The notes beneath the pieces were generated by a model. It did not search any database. It saw only the letters and a list, made by a program, of their open reading frames with translations, and had not been told where the DNA came from. Made by a program: the position numbers and the translations under genes. Below are positions 1 through 5,612 of a stretch of 5,612 nucleotides of DNA, in pieces (the stretch's first letter is position 1; each line of letters begins with the position of its first letter). The stretch is from Ramlibacter sp. (lineage in GTDB: Bacteria; Pseudomonadota; Gammaproteobacteria; Burkholderiales; Burkholderiaceae_C), in assembly GCA_028292185.1 (NCBI GenBank), contig JAQGMT010000381.1, forward strand, positions 1 to 5,612. The letters are read 5' to 3'.

Positions 1-29
1 GCGCCTGTTGGCGCGTCCCGGCATGAGTC

Positions 30-48
30 CCACGACGGCGGGCCGTGG
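30..48 (-). other. Short hairpin downstream of otnI, unproven
   Basis: CCACG (30-34) pairs with CGTGG (44-48) around a 9-nt loop, 20 nt after the otnI stop. The stem is short and no T-run follows on the minus strand, so this is not a convincing terminator. In GC-rich DNA such stems arise easily by chance. Confidence 0.2.
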
Positions 49-67
49 CCTGCCGCGGTAAGGTGGA

Positions 68-880
68 TCAGGCGGCCAAGCCCTTGAACCAGCCCAGGCC
101 CGCAGTGGTGCCGCCCGGCTGCGCGCCGCGGGCGGGCCGGTACTCGCAGCCCACCCAGCCGTCCCAGCCGCATTGCTGCGCGACCTCGTCGATGACGCCG
201 AACAAATAGGGATAGTTCATCTCGCCGACGTCCGGCTCGTGCCGCTCGGGCACACCGGCGATCTGGAAGTGGCCGACGCGGCCGGTCGGCAGGTACTGCC
301 GAATCTTCATCGCCACGTCGCCTTCGACGATCTGGCAGTGGTACAGGTCCATCTGCACCTGCACATTCGGCGCGCCGATCTCCGTAATGAGCTGATGCGC
401 CTCGTCCTGCCGGTTGACGAAGAAGCCCGGAATATCGCGCGTGTTGATCGGTTCGATCAGCACCTGCACGCCTTGCTTGGCGGCTTCGGCCGCGGCCCAG
501 CGCATGTTGCCAACGTACGTGGCCCGCAGCGTCTCGCGTTGCGCGCCGGCCGGCACCAGGCCGGCCATCACGTGCAGGCGGGGGCACGACAATGCTTGCG
601 CATAGCTCAACGCATTGACGATGCCTTCGCGGAATTCTGTTTCGCGCCCGGGCAGGCAAGCAAGTCCCCGCTCGCCCGAGTCCCAAGCGCCCGGTGGCGC
701 GTTGAACAAAACCTGCTGTAGGCCGTTGTCCTTCAATCGCGCGGCGAGCTCACCGGCCTTGTACGCGTACGGGAACAGGAACTCCACGCCCTTGAAGCCA
801 TCGCGTGCGGCGGCTTCGAAGCGCTGCAGGAAATCCAGCTCGGGGTAGAGCATGGAGAGATTGGCGGCGAAACGAGGCAT
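68..880 (-). CDS. otnI: 2-oxo-tetronate isomerase OtnI (Hyi-like TIM-barrel isomerase)
   Basis: Isomerises 2-oxo-tetronate to 3-oxo-tetronate, linking the LtnD/DenD oxidations to the OtnK kinase. It belongs to the xylose-isomerase-like TIM-barrel family near hydroxypyruvate isomerase (Hyi). The protein is 270 residues, normal for the family. The N-terminus MPRFAANLSMLY and LFNAPPGAWDSGERGLACLP (58-77) are characteristic of the Hyi/OtnI group. Probable metal and catalytic residues are E143 in IEPINTRDIPGF, D178 in MDLYHCQ, H204/Q206 in GHFQIAG, and E246 in GCEYRP. It is last in the cluster, 12 nt after otnC. By motif alone it could be hydroxypyruvate isomerase, but no glyoxylate carboligase or tartronate semialdehyde genes are near, and the otnKC neighbours favour OtnI. 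Confidence 0.9.
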   Translation of the reverse strand: MPRFAANLSMLYPELDFLQRFEAAARDGFKGVEFLFPYAYKAGELAARLKDNGLQQVLFNAPPGAWDSGERGLACLPGRETEFREGIVNALSYAQALSCPRLHVMAGLVPAGAQRETLRATYVGNMRWAAAEAAKQGVQVLIEPINTRDIPGFFVNRQDEAHQLITEIGAPNVQVQMDLYHCQIVEGDVAMKIRQYLPTGRVGHFQIAGVPERHEPDVGEMNYPYLFGVIDEVAQQCGWDGWVGCEYRPARGAQPGGTTAGLGWFKGLAA

Positions 881-888
881 CAGATTGA

Positions 889-893
889 CTCCC
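889..893 (-). promoter_or_regulatory. Ribosome-binding site of otnI overlapping the otnC stop
   Basis: GGGAG on the minus strand begins on the last base of the otnC TAG (895-893) and lies 8 nt before the otnI ATG at 880. It is a clear Shine-Dalgarno site and fixes that start. Ribosomes terminating on otnC would sit on it, so coupling is likely. Confidence 0.75.
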
Positions 894-1555
894 TACCAAC
901 GGGCGCCGAAGGTGCGGCGCAATTCTTCGATCTGCGCCTCGGACAAAGGCGCGACGTCGCCCGATGCGAGCAGCACCAGGCGGGCGGTTTCTTCCAGTTC
1001 TTCCAGCACGGCCATCGCCGCAGCGGGCGTGTCGTGCCACACATTGGGGCCCAGCCGTGACAGCATCACGGCGCGGATCGGCCTGCCACTCTTGCCGTAT
1101 TCGGCAATGAGCTCCCCCACCTGCTGCGCCACGGCGGGCGCACCGGGCCGGTGGTAGGGCAGCAGCGGCACATGACCGACTTTCATCACGAAGTAGGGCG
1201 TGAGCGGCGGCAACAGTTCGGCATCGCTGCTGCGCAAGCTGAGCGCGACAGTGTGCGTGCTGTGGGTGTGGATCACGCAGGCAGTGTTCGCATCGAAAGC
1301 GGCCGCGGCGCGGTAGATGGCGGTGTGCAGGGCGATGGTCTTGCTGGCCGGCGCGCCCGACAACTGCTTGCCCTCTCGGTCGAGCCGTGACAGTGCGGCC
1401 GGGTCGAGCAAGCCGAGGCACGCATCGGTGGGCGTGATGAGAAAGCCGTCGTCCAGCCGCACGCTGATGTTGCCGGCGCTGGCATGCACATAGCCGCGCT
1501 CGTACAGGCTCTTGCCGATGCGGCAGATTTCCTCGCGTGCTTGCGACTCGTTCAT
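893..1555 (-). CDS. otnC: 3-oxo-tetronate 4-phosphate decarboxylase OtnC (class II aldolase fold) with atypical active site
   Basis: Expected to decarboxylate 3-oxo-tetronate 4-phosphate to dihydroxyacetone phosphate and CO2. It belongs to the metal-dependent class II aldolase/adducin family. The protein is 220 residues, typical length. AGNISVRLDDGFLITPTD (27-44) is the usual phosphate-binding region. IHTHST (95-100) supplies two metal-binding His, H96 and H98. TPYFVMKVGHVPLLPY (119-134) and EELEET (185-190) match the OtnC branch. Two signature positions differ from fuculose-phosphate aldolase. The catalytic acid (Glu73 there) is Thr73 in ASKTIALH. The NHG triad bearing the third zinc His is R167-L168-G169 in LSRLGPNVW. 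The reading frame is intact around both. The ATG at 1555 is preferred: a longer open frame to 2041 lies over otnK and has no family sequence. The pathway role rests on position between otnK and otnI. Reduced or altered metal binding, or a distinct subfamily, is possible. Confidence 0.85.
   Translation of the reverse strand: MNESQAREEICRIGKSLYERGYVHASAGNISVRLDDGFLITPTDACLGLLDPAALSRLDREGKQLSGAPASKTIALHTAIYRAAAAFDANTACVIHTHSTHTVALSLRSSDAELLPPLTPYFVMKVGHVPLLPYHRPGAPAVAQQVGELIAEYGKSGRPIRAVMLSRLGPNVWHDTPAAAMAVLEELEETARLVLLASGDVAPLSEAQIEELRRTFGARW
1552..1555 (-). other. otnK/otnC 4-nt overlap (ATGA)
   Basis: The ATG of otnC (1555-1553) and the TGA of otnK (1554-1552) overlap as ATGA. No Shine-Dalgarno sequence precedes it on the minus strand, so otnC translation probably depends on otnK through termination-reinitiation. 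Confidence 0.8.
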
Positions 1556-2817
1556 TGCAGCATCGTAAAGGCTTTGCTGAAGAAATCGTCGGCGCCGAAG
1601 TTGCCCGACTTCAGGGTCAGGTGCAAAGGCCTGCCTGCGCCGTCGCGGCCCCAGCACCAGGGAACACCGGGATCGATCTGCGGCCCGATCTGCATCTGCG
1701 CGACGCCCAGCGCCTGCACGCAGGCGCCCGACGTTTCGCCACCGGCCAGCACCAACTGGCGCACCCCCGCTTCGACCAAGCCGCGAGCGATCGCCGCCAG
1801 CGCGCGCTCGACCAGCGCACCCGCCGCATCGACGCCGAGCTGGCCTTGAACCGACTTCACCGCCTGCGGATCGGCCGTCGAATACAGCAGCACCGGGCCT
1901 TTGGCCAGCAGCGGCGCAGCCCAGGCCAGGGCTTCGGCAGCCACATCGTCTCCGGCAGCAATACGAAGCGGATCGATGTTCATTGCAGGGCGTCCTGCGG
2001 CAATGAAAGCCTGCACCTGTCGGTTGGTCGCTAGCGAACAACTGCCCGACAACACCGCGCGCGTGCCACCCGCCTGCGGCAGATCGGCTGCGCGCGCCGA
2101 CGCCTGGATGCCGAAGTTGGCGGGCAGGGCGATGGCGACTCCCGAGCCCGCTGTGAGCAGCGGCAGATTTTTCAGCGCCGGGCCAAGACGCAACAAGTCC
2201 TCGTTGGCCAGTGCATCCACCACCGCGATGGCCACGCCTTCCGCGCGCAACTGCGCGATGCGCGCCGCGATCGCGTGCTCACCGGCGGCCACCGTCTTGT
2301 AGTCGATCAGCCCCACCTTGCGCGCGCACTGCGCTTGCAGCACACGCACCAGGTTTGCGTCCGTCATCGGCGTGAGCGGATGGTTGCGCATGCCCGAGTC
2401 GCTGAGCAAAACGTCGCCGACGAACAGATGCCCCTTGAACACGGTGCGCTGGTTGTCCGGAAACGCGGGTGTGGCGATGGTGAAATCAGTGCCAAGCGCA
2501 TCCATCAGCGCCTCGGTCACCGGCCCGATGTTGCCTTGCGCCGTGCTGTCGAAAGTGGAGCAGTATTTGAAATAGATCTGCTGGGCGCCTTGCGCCTGCA
2601 GCCAGCGCAGCGCGTCCAGCGATTGCGCGACCGCCTCGGCGGCGGGGATCGTGCGCGACTTCAGCGCGACCACCACGGCATCCGCTGGGACATCAAGCGG
2701 GCCTGCAGGCACGCCAATGGTCTGCACCGCGCGCATGCCGGCTCGCACCAGGTTGTTGGCCAGGTCGGTGGCACCGGTGAAGTCGTCGGCGATGCAGCCG
2801 AGCAGGACCTTCGACAT
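1552..2817 (-). CDS. otnK: 3-oxo-tetronate 4-kinase OtnK (four-carbon acid sugar kinase, former DUF1537)
   Basis: ATP-dependent kinase that phosphorylates 3-oxo-tetronate at C4, preparing it for decarboxylation by OtnC. From the ATG at 2817 the protein is 421 residues, the usual family size. The N-terminal sugar-binding domain opens with IADDFTGATD (9-18) and contains KYCSTFDST (84-92) and TPAFPDNQRTVFKGHLFV (116-133). The C-terminal nucleotide-binding domain has LSGSCSLATNRQ (256-267), LAGGETSG (357-364) and LKSGNFG (402-408), all recognisable family signatures. An in-frame ATG at 3090 would add 91 residues, but that segment is only the shadow of denD. The gene overlaps denD by 1 nt and otnC by 4 nt. 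The exact stereochemistry of its substrate cannot be read from sequence, but the two dehydrogenases suggest it handles both L-threonate- and D-erythronate-derived intermediates. Confidence 0.93.
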   Translation of the reverse strand: MSKVLLGCIADDFTGATDLANNLVRAGMRAVQTIGVPAGPLDVPADAVVVALKSRTIPAAEAVAQSLDALRWLQAQGAQQIYFKYCSTFDSTAQGNIGPVTEALMDALGTDFTIATPAFPDNQRTVFKGHLFVGDVLLSDSGMRNHPLTPMTDANLVRVLQAQCARKVGLIDYKTVAAGEHAIAARIAQLRAEGVAIAVVDALANEDLLRLGPALKNLPLLTAGSGVAIALPANFGIQASARAADLPQAGGTRAVLSGSCSLATNRQVQAFIAAGRPAMNIDPLRIAAGDDVAAEALAWAAPLLAKGPVLLYSTADPQAVKSVQGQLGVDAAGALVERALAAIARGLVEAGVRQLVLAGGETSGACVQALGVAQMQIGPQIDPGVPWCWGRDGAGRPLHLTLKSGNFGADDFFSKAFTMLQ

Positions 2818-2819
2818 CA
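2815..2819 (-). other. denD/otnK stop-start overlap (TGATG)
   Basis: The TGA of denD (2819-2817) and the ATG of otnK (2817-2815) share one A. No purine-rich ribosome-binding site lies at normal distance before the otnK ATG; the nearest, GAAG, is about 14 nt away. This suggests translation of otnK by re-initiation after denD. The frame stays open upstream to 3090, but that part lies over denD and lacks family sequence. Confidence 0.75.
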
Positions 2820-3827
2820 GCGCAGCGGCAGCTTCACCGCGCCCGGGTTCTCGCGAATGTAGTCGCGAATCACGGTTTCGAAATCGGTGTCGGGCTTCAG
2901 GCCGAAGCCGCGCGCCCGCGCGAATGCGATGTTGCCGGGCCAGGTCTCCACCAGCCGCATGATCGCCGGGTCCGGGGTCCAGTCGAGCAGGTCGGTTGCG
3001 GCCTTGCCCGCAACGCGCTCCAGGGCCGCCGCCATTTCTCCGACAGTGGTGCGCAGCGCGGGCAGGTTGACGGCGGTGAGCGGGCCCCACTGGGCGTCCG
3101 TCACTTCGGCGGCGCGAATCAGTCCTTCGATGGTGCGGGCCGGGGAAGCCAGCGCGGCGACCGTGTCCGCGGGCACCGGCACCGGGGCTCTCACGCCGGC
3201 CAGGGGTTCACGAATCATTCCCGAGAAGAAGCTCGACGCCGCGCCATTCGGCCGGCCCGGGCGCACGCTCACCGTCATCGGTCGCACGATGCGGCCACGG
3301 ATGAAACCCTTGCGCGCGAAGTCGGCCACCAGCTGTTCACCGATGAACTTCTGGATGCCGTAACTGCTTTGCGGCGTCGGCAGCGTGAAGTCCTCGATCA
3401 GCTCCGGCATTGGAAAGCCCGGCAGTTTGCCGAACACGCCGACCGAACTGGTAAAGACGAAGGTCGGTTTGCTGCCCAGCGCGCGGCAGGCTTGCAAGAG
3501 GCCCTGCGTCGCCTGCAGGTTGCTGCGCATGCCCAGGTCGAAGTCGGCCTCGCATTCGCCGCTGACGGCGGCGGCCACATGGAACACCAGCTCGGTGCCG
3601 GCAGCAGGCACGGAGCCACTGGCGATCTGTTCGTTGAGATCGCCGCCGGCGAAGTGGACACGCTTGTCACCTGCAAGATCTTGCGGCGGCGGCGCTCGAT
3701 CGGCGAGCGTGATCGATTCGATGGCTCGCGCCGGCGCGCCGGCCAGCGACAAGCTGCCTTGGGCCAGCAAGGTGCGCGCGAGCCGCGCGCCCAGGAAGCC
3801 GCAGCCGCCGGTGATGAGGATGTTCAT
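2817..3827 (-). CDS. denD: D-erythronate dehydrogenase DenD (extended SDR family)
   Basis: NAD-dependent short-chain dehydrogenase of the epimerase/dehydratase fold, expected to oxidise D-erythronate to 2-dehydro-D-erythronate in the cytosol. The protein is 336 residues. The nucleotide-binding motif GGCGFLG is at residues 7-13, HVAAAVSGE at 83-91, the catalytic Ser region TSSVGVFG at 126-133, and the Tyr-Lys pair Y156/K160 in SSYGIQKFIGE. The start at 3827 puts the glycine motif at the extreme N-terminus, as is usual. Its stop codon shares one base with the start of otnK (TGATG). With ltnD it gives the operon two entry dehydrogenases, for two stereoisomeric substrates, that feed one lower pathway. 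Without the neighbours it could only be called a sugar-nucleotide-epimerase-like SDR; the specific call rests on the denD-otnKCI gene order and overall resemblance. Confidence 0.88.
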   Translation of the reverse strand: MNILITGGCGFLGARLARTLLAQGSLSLAGAPARAIESITLADRAPPPQDLAGDKRVHFAGGDLNEQIASGSVPAAGTELVFHVAAAVSGECEADFDLGMRSNLQATQGLLQACRALGSKPTFVFTSSVGVFGKLPGFPMPELIEDFTLPTPQSSYGIQKFIGEQLVADFARKGFIRGRIVRPMTVSVRPGRPNGAASSFFSGMIREPLAGVRAPVPVPADTVAALASPARTIEGLIRAAEVTDAQWGPLTAVNLPALRTTVGEMAAALERVAGKAATDLLDWTPDPAIMRLVETWPGNIAFARARGFGLKPDTDFETVIRDYIRENPGAVKLPLR

Positions 3828-3833
3828 GGCTGT

Positions 3834-3836
3834 TCC
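3834..3836 (-). promoter_or_regulatory. Weak ribosome-binding site of denD
   Basis: GGA within TTGGAAC, 6 nt before the ATG at 3827, is the only Shine-Dalgarno-like element in the 51-nt ltnD-denD gap. The gap holds no convincing promoter or hairpin. Confidence 0.45.
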
Positions 3837-3878
3837 AATTCAGTATTGCGATGACGACGGGGCAAGGATAGCGCTGTG

Positions 3879-4778
3879 TCAGGCGCCGGCCTTGCCGGAA
3901 GGCAGTTCGATGCCCGGGAAGATCTTGATGACGGCGCTGTCGTCTTCCTTGGCGAAACCGGCGGTGGACGCTTGCATGAACATCTGATGCGCCGTCGATG
4001 ACAGCGGCAAGGGGAATTTGCTGGCGCGCGCGAGGTCCAGCACCAGGCCCAGGTCCTTGACGAAGATGTCCACGGCCGACAGCGGCGTGTAGTCGCCCGC
4101 CAGCACGTGCGCCATCCGGTTCTCGAACATCCAGCTGTTGCCTGCGCTGTTCGTAATGACTTCGTACAGCGCAGCGGGGTCTACGCCTTCGCGCAGTCCC
4201 AGCGCCATCGCCTCGGCGGCGGCAGCGATGTGCACACCGGCCAGCAACTGGTTGATGATCTTCACTTTGCTGCCGGCGCCGGCCTGTTCGCCCAGCCGAT
4301 AGACCTTCGCGGCCATGGCGTCCAGCAGCGGCCCGCATTTCTCGTAGGCCTCGGCCTTGCCGGCGGTCATCATGGTGATCTGTCCGGCCGCCGCTTTTGC
4401 CGCCCCGCCGGAGATCGGCGCATCCAGGTACAGGATGCCGCGCGCGGCCAGCCGCGGCTCCAAGGCCGCCGACCACGCCGGGTCCACCGTGGAACACATC
4501 ACGAATACGCTGCCGCGCTTCATCGCCGCCGCGCAACCGCCCTCACCGAACAGCACGCTCTCGGTTTGCGCCGCATTGACGACGACGCTGATGATGGCGT
4601 CGCAGTGCTGCGCCAGCTCCGCGGCCGAGGCGCACGCCACGCCGCCTTGGGCCGCGAACGCCTGCGCCACGCCCGGGCGCGCATCCACCGCATGCACTTG
4701 CCAGCCCGCGCGCCGCAAGGATCCGGCCATGCCGGCCCCCATCGCGCCCAATCCGATCACGCCCACGTTCTTTTGCAT
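3879..4778 (-). CDS. ltnD: L-threonate dehydrogenase LtnD (beta-hydroxyacid dehydrogenase family)
   Basis: Cytosolic NAD-dependent enzyme expected to oxidise L-threonate to 2-oxo-tetronate (2-dehydro-L-erythronate), an entry step of the pathway. The protein is 299 residues, normal for the 3-hydroxyisobutyrate dehydrogenase family. The dinucleotide motif GLGAMG is at residues 9-14, the substrate-binding segment DAPISGG at 119-125, and the catalytic Lys is most likely K173 in GAGSKVKIIN (167-176). KDLGL at 241-245 is also a conserved family element. The AAKA after SGG is typical of the LtnD branch, as opposed to 3-hydroxyisobutyrate or tartronate semialdehyde reductases. It is the first gene of the sugar-acid cluster, 65 nt after chrA and 51 nt before denD. 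Motifs alone cannot exclude another short hydroxyacid substrate; the denD/otnKCI context makes L-threonate the best call. Confidence 0.9.
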   Translation of the reverse strand: MQKNVGVIGLGAMGAGMAGSLRRAGWQVHAVDARPGVAQAFAAQGGVACASAAELAQHCDAIISVVVNAAQTESVLFGEGGCAAAMKRGSVFVMCSTVDPAWSAALEPRLAARGILYLDAPISGGAAKAAAGQITMMTAGKAEAYEKCGPLLDAMAAKVYRLGEQAGAGSKVKIINQLLAGVHIAAAAEAMALGLREGVDPAALYEVITNSAGNSWMFENRMAHVLAGDYTPLSAVDIFVKDLGLVLDLARASKFPLPLSSTAHQMFMQASTAGFAKEDDSAVIKIFPGIELPSGKAGA

Positions 4779-4784
4779 GCGCTG

Positions 4785-4788
4785 CCTC
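4785..4788 (-). promoter_or_regulatory. Ribosome-binding site of ltnD (GAGG)
   Basis: GAGG on the minus strand lies 6 nt before the ATG at 4778, a good Shine-Dalgarno position. It supports that start, which also places the Rossmann glycine motif at the usual distance from the N-terminus. Confidence 0.7.
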
Positions 4789-4821
4789 GCCGATTACAAG
4801 TCCGGCAGCCATCTTACGGCC

Positions 4822-4839
4822 GGCAAGCCGTCGCTTGCC
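4822..4839 (-). terminator. Perfect 7-bp hairpin after chrA, possible weak terminator
   Basis: On the minus strand GGCAAGC, loop GACG, GCTTGCC forms a perfect 7-bp stem with a 4-nt loop, starting 4 nt after the chrA stop codon. No T-run follows, so it does not fit a classical intrinsic terminator. It could slow transcription, protect the chrA mRNA 3' end or act as a partial terminator. An alternative 5-bp stem (CCGGC at 4802-4806 with GCCGG at 4819-4823) shares bases 4822-4823 and would compete with it. The stem is seen directly; its role is inferred. Confidence 0.35.
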
Positions 4840-4843
4840 CCGC

Positions 4844-5612
4844 TCAGGCCCAGCCCGCCAACCTCAAGAGCAGCCCGGCCAAGGCGCAGCCCGCGATGAC
4901 CGGGATGACGCCGAGCTTGAAGCGGAGCAGCGCAATGGCGGCCACCGCCGCGAGCAGCAGCGAGACCCAGTCCAGTGCCGCCGCTCCGGCGCGGCCCGGG
5001 TGCCATGCAATGTGCACAAGAAAGAACACGGCCAGGCTGGCGATCACGCCAACCACCGCCGCAGTGACGCCCGTCAGCGGCGCGGTGAATTTGAGATTGC
5101 CGTGCGTCGATTCGACCAGCGGCCCGCCGGCGAGGATGAACAAGAAGGACGGCAGGAACGTGAACCAGGTGACGAGCGTTGCCGCGAGCGCCGCGCCGGT
5201 GAACAGCGCGTCGGGTCCCAGCACCTGGCGGGTCCAGCCGCCGACGAATCCCACGAAGGCCACGACCATGATCAACGGGCCGGGCGTGGTCTCGCCCAGC
5301 GCGAGGCCGTCGATCATCTGCAACGCGGTCAGCCAGTGAAACTGTTCCACCGCGCCTTGGTACACATAAGGCAGCACCGCATAGGCACCGCCGAAGGTCA
5401 GCAAGGCGGCTTTGGTGAAGAACCAGCTCATTTGCGTCAGCGAGCCGTCCCAGCCTTGCATCCAGACCAGTACCCCCATCGGCAACAACCAGAGCAGCGC
5501 ACCGACGAACAGCACCAGCGCCAGGCGCGACATGCTGAAGCGCGCGTGCTGGGGCGTCGGCGTGTCGTCATCGATCAGGAATGCACCGGCTTCAGCTTGC
5601 TGCCTGGCCTTG
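4844..5612 (-). CDS. chrA: Chromate transporter ChrA, C-terminal half (5' end outside window)
   Basis: Inner-membrane transporter of the CHR family, which exports chromate and gives chromate resistance in characterised members. The reading frame is open to the window edge. The first visible residues form a hydrophilic linker (about 26 residues, with FLIDDDTPTPQHARFS) of the kind that joins the two CHR domains of long ChrA proteins. The ATG at 5533 is therefore an internal Met, not the start. The second domain follows with about six hydrophobic segments. Family motifs visible in it, numbered from the Met at 5533, are FGGAYAVLPYV (about 47-57), GETTPGPLIMVV (about 80-91) and TFLPSFLFIL (about 129-138). 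It ends in TGA at 4846-4844. The N-terminal domain lies beyond the right edge. Family assignment is firm; chromate as the actual substrate is inferred from the family. It shares its strand with the sugar-acid operon, but no functional link is apparent. Confidence 0.9.
   Translation of the reverse strand, partial: KARQQAEAGAFLIDDDTPTPQHARFSMSRLALVLFVGALLWLLPMGVLVWMQGWDGSLTQMSWFFTKAALLTFGGAYAVLPYVYQGAVEQFHWLTALQMIDGLALGETTPGPLIMVVAFVGFVGGWTRQVLGPDALFTGAALAATLVTWFTFLPSFLFILAGGPLVESTHGNLKFTAPLTGVTAAVVGVIASLAVFFLVHIAWHPGRAGAAALDWVSLLLAAVAAIALLRFKLGVIPVIAGCALAGLLLRLAGWA

Noticed and set aside
173..721. Plus-strand 182-residue open frame antisense to otnI
   Set aside because: It lies inside otnI and has the same shadow-frame composition, with no motif or independent ribosome-binding evidence.
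893..2041. Long version of OtnC starting at 2041 (382 residues)
   Set aside because: The extra N-terminal part overlaps otnK in another frame and is Arg/Gly/Ala-rich without homology. The ATGA start at 1555 gives a normal-length family member.
2275..2862. Plus-strand 195-residue open frame antisense to otnK
   Set aside because: It is the reverse complement of clear OtnK coding sequence, with His/Arg-rich shadow composition and no recognisable domain.
1552..3090. Long version of OtnK starting at 3090 (512 residues)
   Set aside because: Residues before the Met at 2817 are a shadow of the denD 3' end. The kinase family begins with the IADDFTGATD segment a few residues after the chosen start.
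3828..3878. Possible internal promoter in the ltnD-denD gap (TTGCCC and TGAATT, 17-nt spacing)
   Set aside because: The -10 element matches only three of six consensus bases and the -35 four of six, which is within chance expectation.
3667..4536. Minus-strand 289-residue open frame spanning ltnD and denD
   Set aside because: It is an Arg/Gly/Ala-rich out-of-frame shadow of ltnD and the denD 5' end with no domain signature.
4107..5339. Plus-strand 410-residue open frame antisense to ltnD and chrA
   Set aside because: It crosses two well-recognised minus-strand genes and the gap between them. It has low-complexity, Arg/Ala/Pro-rich composition and no family sequence. Long antisense frames are common in GC-rich DNA.
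1..5612. A hidden novel system such as a defence island, retron, CRISPR array or mobile element
   Set aside because: All but about 200 bases are accounted for by recognised metabolic or transport genes. No direct repeat arrays, terminal inverted repeats, transposase or reverse transcriptase sequence, or tRNA-like structure was seen on either strand.

Overview
The window is GC-rich, gene-dense bacterial DNA with every recognisable gene on the minus strand. Gene content, codon style (strong G/C at third positions) and the gene order ltnD-denD-otnK-otnC-otnI suggest a Burkholderiales-type betaproteobacterium (Cupriavidus, Ralstonia, Bordetella or Variovorax-like). The lineage is an inference from style, not a proven placement.

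Layout in the direction of transcription (high to low coordinates): the C-terminal half of a ChrA chromate transporter runs in from the right edge (5612-4844). A 65-nt gap with a perfect 7-bp hairpin follows. Then comes a five-gene catabolic cluster: ltnD (4778-3879), denD (3827-2817), otnK (2817-1552), otnC (1555-893) and otnI (880-68). The last 67 bases at the left edge hold no confident gene, but may contain the first codons of the next one. There is no gene-free stretch over 300 bases, and no RNA gene, CRISPR array or mobile element was seen.

Together the five genes spell out the four-carbon acid sugar (tetronate) pathway. LtnD oxidises L-threonate and DenD oxidises D-erythronate to 2-oxo-tetronates. 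OtnI isomerises these to 3-oxo-tetronates, OtnK (the former DUF1537 family) phosphorylates them at C4, and OtnC decarboxylates the product to dihydroxyacetone phosphate, which enters central metabolism. denD/otnK and otnK/otnC share stop/start bases (TGATG and ATGA), and the otnI ribosome-binding site overlaps the otnC stop, so the last four genes look translationally linked. No transporter or regulator for the sugar acids lies in the window.

The pathway is known. The most unusual point is that the OtnC homologue seems to lack two signature active-site positions of class II aldolases: the catalytic acid is Thr73, and the Asn-His-Gly carrying the third metal ligand reads Arg-Leu-Gly.
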